A stretch of DNA of 64,000 nt from Jeotgalibacillus malaysiensis. GTDB taxonomy: Bacteria > Bacillota > Bacilli > Bacillales > Jeotgalibacillaceae. A program made the position numbers and the translations under genes. Under the pieces are notes generated by a model that worked only from the letters and a program-made list of their open reading frames with translations, ran no database searches and was not told the DNA's origin. The DNA lies in contig CP009416.1 of assembly GCA_000818095.1 (NCBI GenBank), positions 2,712,501 through 2,776,500 on the forward strand. Reading direction: 5' to 3'. Below, one piece after another: positions 60,477 to 64,000 of the stretch (position 1 is the stretch's first letter; the number at the start of each line of letters is the position of its first letter).

Positions 60477-61748
60477 TCAGTTTTTTGAATCGCCTAAGCG
60501 GTATACGTTATAGCCTGCTGTTTCCCAGTCTGAACGTTCAATACAGTTCTTTGTATCAAAGATCATCGGAGAGCGCATATTACCTTTAAGGACTGCAGGA
60601 TCCATTTCTTTAAAGCGGTTATGGTCTGTCAGAATCAGAATCAGGTCAGCATCCTTTACTGCTTCTTCAGCAGAATGTACCTGCTCCTGATAAGCAGACT
60701 CTTTAATATGTGGATCGAAAATCGACATTTCAATGCCTTTTGATTTCAGGTGCGCAATCACGTGATGTGACGGGCTCTCACGCAGGTCATCAATATTTGC
60801 TTTGAATGACAGACCGAATACTGCTACTTTGCCGTGCTGGATTGACTGATCAGCCAGAATCTTTTCTACACGGTCTGCTGTGTACTGTGGCATTGAATCA
60901 TTTGTTGTACGTGACAGATGAATAATTTTTGACTGCTCAGGCTCCTGCTCAACAAGGAACCATGGATCAACTGCGATACAGTGACCGCCAACACCTGGAC
61001 CTGGTGTATGGATGTTCACGCGCGGGTGGAAGTTCGCAAAGCGGATCGCTTCCCATACATCTACACCGATACGCTCACTGATTTTCGCAAGCTCGTTCGC
61101 AAAAGCAATATTCACATCACGGTAAGTGTTTTCCATTACTTTTACAAGCTCAGCTGTCGTTGCATCTGTCACGTGAATTTCACCTTTTACAAATGCACGG
61201 TATAGTTCAACAGTCTTATCAGAAGAAATCTGATTGATCCCGCCGACTACTCTGTCGTTATTAACAAGCTCTTCCGTTACTTTACCCGGGATCACGCGCT
61301 CAGGTGAGTGACTGATATACAGCTCTTCACCGAATACTAATCCGCTCTTTTCAAGTACAGGCATCATGACATCTTCAACTGTACGCGGTGGTACGGTTGA
61401 TTCTAAGATTACAAGGTTGCCTTTACGGAGGAACGGTACAATGCTTTCAGTTGCTTTTTCTACATATGTTAAGTCAGCTGTCTTATTCTCACGGATCGGA
61501 GAAGGAACAGCCACGATAAAGATATCAGCTTCTTCAGGAGAAGTAGATACACTGAACGTACCTTTTTCAATTGCACTTTGTAGCAGATCCTGAATACCAG
61601 GCTCCTCTATATGCACTTCACCTTTCGCGAGGCTTTCTACTACGCGCTCACTTACATCCACACCATGTACATGATAGCCATGATTCGCAAACATAACAGA
61701 CGTTGGCAGTCCGATATAGCCAAGGCCTACAACACAAATTTTTTTCAT
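60477..61748 (-). CDS. wecC: UDP-N-acetyl-D-mannosamine dehydrogenase (housekeeping copy)
   Basis: 423 residues from ATG 61748 (AAGGAG nine bases upstream). KICVVGLGYIGLPTSVMFAN, ESTVPPRTVEDVMMPVL, SHSPERVIPGKV, VMENTYRDVNIAFANELAKI, catalytic Cys in GPGVGGHCIAVDPWFLV and FGLSFKANIDDLRESPSH. Makes UDP-ManNAcA. First gene of the wecC-tagA-GT run. Its base composition is like the flanks, unlike the AT-rich copy at 36661. Confidence 0.94.
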   Translation of the reverse strand: MKKICVVGLGYIGLPTSVMFANHGYHVHGVDVSERVVESLAKGEVHIEEPGIQDLLQSAIEKGTFSVSTSPEEADIFIVAVPSPIRENKTADLTYVEKATESIVPFLRKGNLVILESTVPPRTVEDVMMPVLEKSGLVFGEELYISHSPERVIPGKVTEELVNNDRVVGGINQISSDKTVELYRAFVKGEIHVTDATTAELVKVMENTYRDVNIAFANELAKISERIGVDVWEAIRFANFHPRVNIHTPGPGVGGHCIAVDPWFLVEQEPEQSKIIHLSRTTNDSMPQYTADRVEKILADQSIQHGKVAVFGLSFKANIDDLRESPSHHVIAHLKSKGIEMSIFDPHIKESAYQEQVHSAEEAVKDADLILILTDHNRFKEMDPAVLKGNMRSPMIFDTKNCIERSDWETAGYNVYRLGDSKN

Positions 61749-61867
61749 TATATAAAACTCCTTACCTTGTATACTTTTCAATTTATTATTTTTTATAAAA
61801 AAGAACTCTTTGTATTTTACACTCCGGGCAAAGTTTTAAACCCGTAGAATTTATCGTCACCCCTAGT

Positions 61868-61873
61868 ATTATA
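61868..61873 (-). promoter_or_regulatory. -10 box of the wecC-tagA operon
   Basis: Perfect TATAAT on the minus strand about 120 bases upstream of wecC. I see no good -35 box at the proper distance. Confidence 0.4.
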
Positions 61874-61905
61874 AACGAAACGTATAAAAAAGCACGTTAT
61901 ATTTC

Positions 61906-61949
61906 AATGACAAAAATCCGAATGTTGTAACATCCGGATTTTTGTCATT
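61906..61949 (-). terminator. Terminator of the transglycosylase surface protein gene
   Basis: Twenty-base arms (AATGACAAAAATCCG-ATGT and ACAT-CGGATTTTTGTCATT, one mismatch) with a TGTA loop. Lies just after the stop codon of the CWB2 gene. Confidence 0.85.
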
Positions 61950-61960
61950 TATTCAGTTTA

Positions 61961-64000
61961 TTATCTGAGCGCAGATTGTTCAAGCGTATCTCTAGTGCTG
62001 CTGTTAATTACATCAGTCGATCCCAGGAAGTGAAGGACTGGCTTTGTTGCTGACTTGTTATACGTATTCAGCCAGTTTGTAATCGTCTGGGGTGCTGAAT
62101 CGCTTCTTGTCAGTACAAGTGGTGTTCCATATCTTCCGGCAAGTGCTGAACCTGCAAGTGCATCCACAATGACATCTCCACGTGCAACAAATACATCATT
62201 GCGGTTCACGCTTTGCGGATAATACTTTTTCGCAATCGCTACACTTGTTTCGTAACGGTCTGCGCCGCTCACACGATCCACTGTTGATACATACTTTTTC
62301 AGTTCATTTTCAACAGCCGTTGAGATCGCTGTCGGACCACCGATGATCGTTACCTTCGAAACGCGCTTATCTTTCAGGAAGTTGACAACTTCAGGTCTTA
62401 ATTCTGATGTGCTTGTAATCAGAATTGGCATGCGCTTAGAGCCTGCATAGGCAGCGATTGGTAATGCATCCGGGGAACTCTCATCGCCCGTTGTCAGGAA
62501 TACTTCACCTACAGTTGTCCCTGCATACTGGTTCGCTACGTCTACTGCTGTTGAGTAACGTGTGTCTCCCGCTACACGGAACACTTTTACGTCTGTTCCA
62601 TTAAAGCGCATTGCATCAATCTGTGAAGCGACAGCGCTTGAAATCGCTGATTCTCCACCAAGGATATAGACATTCTTCGGCTTCACACGGTTCAGTTCAT
62701 CAATCACTGACTGATGAAGCACATCTGTACGGTTAAGCAACAGTGGCGCATTCTTCGCAGCTGCTAAGACAGATCCAGTCAGGGAGTCAATCGGAAGATC
62801 TCCACGGCCAATCACAACTGTATCTGTCGGCGTGTTCTGCCAGCCGTATGCTGAAATACTTGCTGCTGTTTCATAACGCGTCGTTCCTTCAAGCGAGACT
62901 GAAAGCGGCGTCAGGTATTGTGTAGCTACATACCCTTCCTGACCACTGTCAGTTACAACCGGAAGAAAGTAATAATGCTGTCCCTTACTGTAGCTTAAAT
63001 AACCAAGAGGTTTATTTGTAACAGTCACTTTTTCATTAGGTGCCAGTGTACGGATCACCTGATTAATATCACCAATACTTCTGAAATTCACTGAGTCATT
63101 GATATAAGCACGATCACCAGCATTTAGGTGGCTTTTCGACTCTTTTAACGGTGCAGCAGTCGTAAAATGATATTTGTTAAAACGCATAAATGAACTGCCT
63201 GAGATCAGACTTGTTGAAAGCTGGTTCTTAGGAAAAGGTGAAATTCTTTCCTGGCTGAAGCTTTCAATGTGATTCATGATTCTTTCCTGGTAAGCGAGAT
63301 CCCCGTAAAGATTCGGGTCATTTCTCATTAATACTCCATTATATGCAAGAATCGCAAAATACCAGTTATCAATCATTCGTCTATCCTGATCATTTACTTT
63401 TGGAATCTGTGGCTGTCCATCAAGGTAAAGTGTACGGTACTGATTTCCCCATTTAGTCTCAAGAATTTTTAATCCTTCAGCAATGTTAAAGCGGATATCC
63501 TTTTTCAGACGGTCTACATAAGCCATTCTTTCCTGCTCATTCGAAATCCCGCGCCAGTCTGATACCTGCATAATACCGATACCAATACAGTCATAACCCA
63601 TCTTTACATTCGTGCCATCCCATGCTAGGATGTTCGGGTTTGCGGCCGCTTTTTCAGGCGTACAGTTTCTTGCATAAATATCCTGATATCCTGCTGGAAT
63701 CTGCCCATTTGGCCAGAAGTGATCCATGCTAGCCTCCTGATAGACAATTGCCTTAACAATTTCAGGAGGGATATTCTGCTTGATTGCTTCTTCAGTCAGT
63801 ATTCTGTTCAATTCACTAACACTTGGATTGTCGCCAACAATCTTAACAGGTGTTGTACTTTGGGTACTAAATGAACGCGACTGATCCTGATTCATCGCAG
63901 ATTTTTCTTCATTGCGCTGAACTTCCTGATCTTTAATCTCGTATGTAACTGTATACGTCAGGTCATTCAATGCACCTTCTTCAAGGAGCTGATTCACGAT
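61961..64000 (-). CDS. Lytic-transglycosylase-like surface protein with SH3 and three CWB2 domains (5' end outside window)
   Basis: At least 679 residues; the frame is open to the window edge, so the true start is beyond it. An SLT-type lysozyme domain has the catalytic Glu in KAIVYQEASMDHF, then GIGIMQVSDWRG and WYFAILAYNG. An SH3-like stretch (DSVNFRSIGDINQVIRTLAP ... EGYVATQYL) follows, then three CWB2 repeats beginning EGTTRYETAASIS, VAGDTRYSTAVDVA and VSGADRYETSVAIA. Probably a wall-bound peptidoglycan-cleaving enzyme. Confidence 0.9.
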   Translation of the reverse strand: MVNQLLEEGALNDLTYTVTYEIKDQEVQRNEEKSAMNQDQSRSFSTQSTTPVKIVGDNPSVSELNRILTEEAIKQNIPPEIVKAIVYQEASMDHFWPNGQIPAGYQDIYARNCTPEKAAANPNILAWDGTNVKMGYDCIGIGIMQVSDWRGISNEQERMAYVDRLKKDIRFNIAEGLKILETKWGNQYRTLYLDGQPQIPKVNDQDRRMIDNWYFAILAYNGVLMRNDPNLYGDLAYQERIMNHIESFSQERISPFPKNQLSTSLISGSSFMRFNKYHFTTAAPLKESKSHLNAGDRAYINDSVNFRSIGDINQVIRTLAPNEKVTVTNKPLGYLSYSKGQHYYFLPVVTDSGQEGYVATQYLTPLSVSLEGTTRYETAASISAYGWQNTPTDTVVIGRGDLPIDSLTGSVLAAAKNAPLLLNRTDVLHQSVIDELNRVKPKNVYILGGESAISSAVASQIDAMRFNGTDVKVFRVAGDTRYSTAVDVANQYAGTTVGEVFLTTGDESSPDALPIAAYAGSKRMPILITSTSELRPEVVNFLKDKRVSKVTIIGGPTAISTAVENELKKYVSTVDRVSGADRYETSVAIAKKYYPQSVNRNDVFVARGDVIVDALAGSALAGRYGTPLVLTRSDSAPQTITNWLNTYNKSATKPVLHFLGSTDVINSSTRDTLEQSALR

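Noticed and set aside
1-64000. CRISPR arrays, tRNA and rRNA genes, prophage structural genes
   Set aside because: Looked for on both strands; no regularly spaced repeats, no cloverleaf or rRNA stretches and no phage head or tail genes seen.

Overview
The window reads as the chromosome of a Gram-positive, low-to-moderate GC member of the Bacillales. The signs are strong AGGAGG-type ribosome binding sites with frequent TTG/GTG starts, ComK, TagO, TagA and LytR-CpsA-Psr (LCP) proteins, a LysM/NlpC-P60 LytE-like wall hydrolase, and several surface proteins carrying cell-wall-binding repeat 2 (CWB2) domains. A Planococcaceae (Jeotgalibacillus-like) placement is my guess and is not shown by the sequence.

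Layout. 0-8 kb: galU, a secreted subtilisin-like protease with CWB2 repeats, a LysM/NlpC-P60 hydrolase, a formamidase-type amidohydrolase and an acyltransferase. 8-13 kb: an HNH + GIY-YIG nuclease pair, then a cassette of comK-like regulator (-), sigma factor (+) and lipoprotein (-), followed by small membrane proteins. 13-17.4 kb: a CWB2 + Ig-like surface protein, a surface-type gene whose 5' end was removed at a junction with an IS3-family remnant. 17.5-25.3 kb: a ten-gene minus-strand catabolic operon (LacI regulator, PfkB kinase, hexulose-phosphate synthase and isomerase, TRAP transporter, cupin, RpiA, KDPG/KHG aldolase) behind a promoter with a double operator and a cre-like site. 25.4-27.6 kb: a second, diverged copy of the comK/sigma/lipoprotein cassette. 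28-35.3 kb: an accessory patch with a PQQ-type sugar dehydrogenase, a nucleotidyltransferase pair, an LRAT-like protein, a DUF4352-like protein, decayed IS elements, a MITE-like repeat family and broken genes. 35.4-61.7 kb: surface polysaccharide genes. An eps-type operon (Wzz, tyrosine kinase, PHP phosphatase, 4,6-dehydratase, aminotransferase, sugar transferase, acetyltransferase, very AT-rich glycosyltransferase/Wzx/EpsG-like block, UDP-sugar dehydrogenases, UDP-GlcNAc 2-epimerase) is followed by LCP and SGNH-like genes and a TagO/TagA/glycosyltransferase/WecC group. 62-64 kb: the 3' part of a lytic-transglycosylase surface protein with CWB2 repeats.

How it fits together. GalU, the epimerase and the UDP-sugar dehydrogenases supply activated amino- and uronic-acid sugars. 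TagO and the PglC-like transferase start lipid-linked chains, the Wzx/EpsG/Wzz set builds and exports a polymer, and the LCP protein probably attaches a polymer to peptidoglycan. The CWB2 proteins at both ends are the kind of protein that docks on such a wall polymer. The most unusual features are the duplicated divergent comK/sigma-factor cassettes, which have a conserved leader with a hairpin over the sigma gene's ribosome binding site, and a structured, EAR-like leader RNA inside the exopolysaccharide operon.
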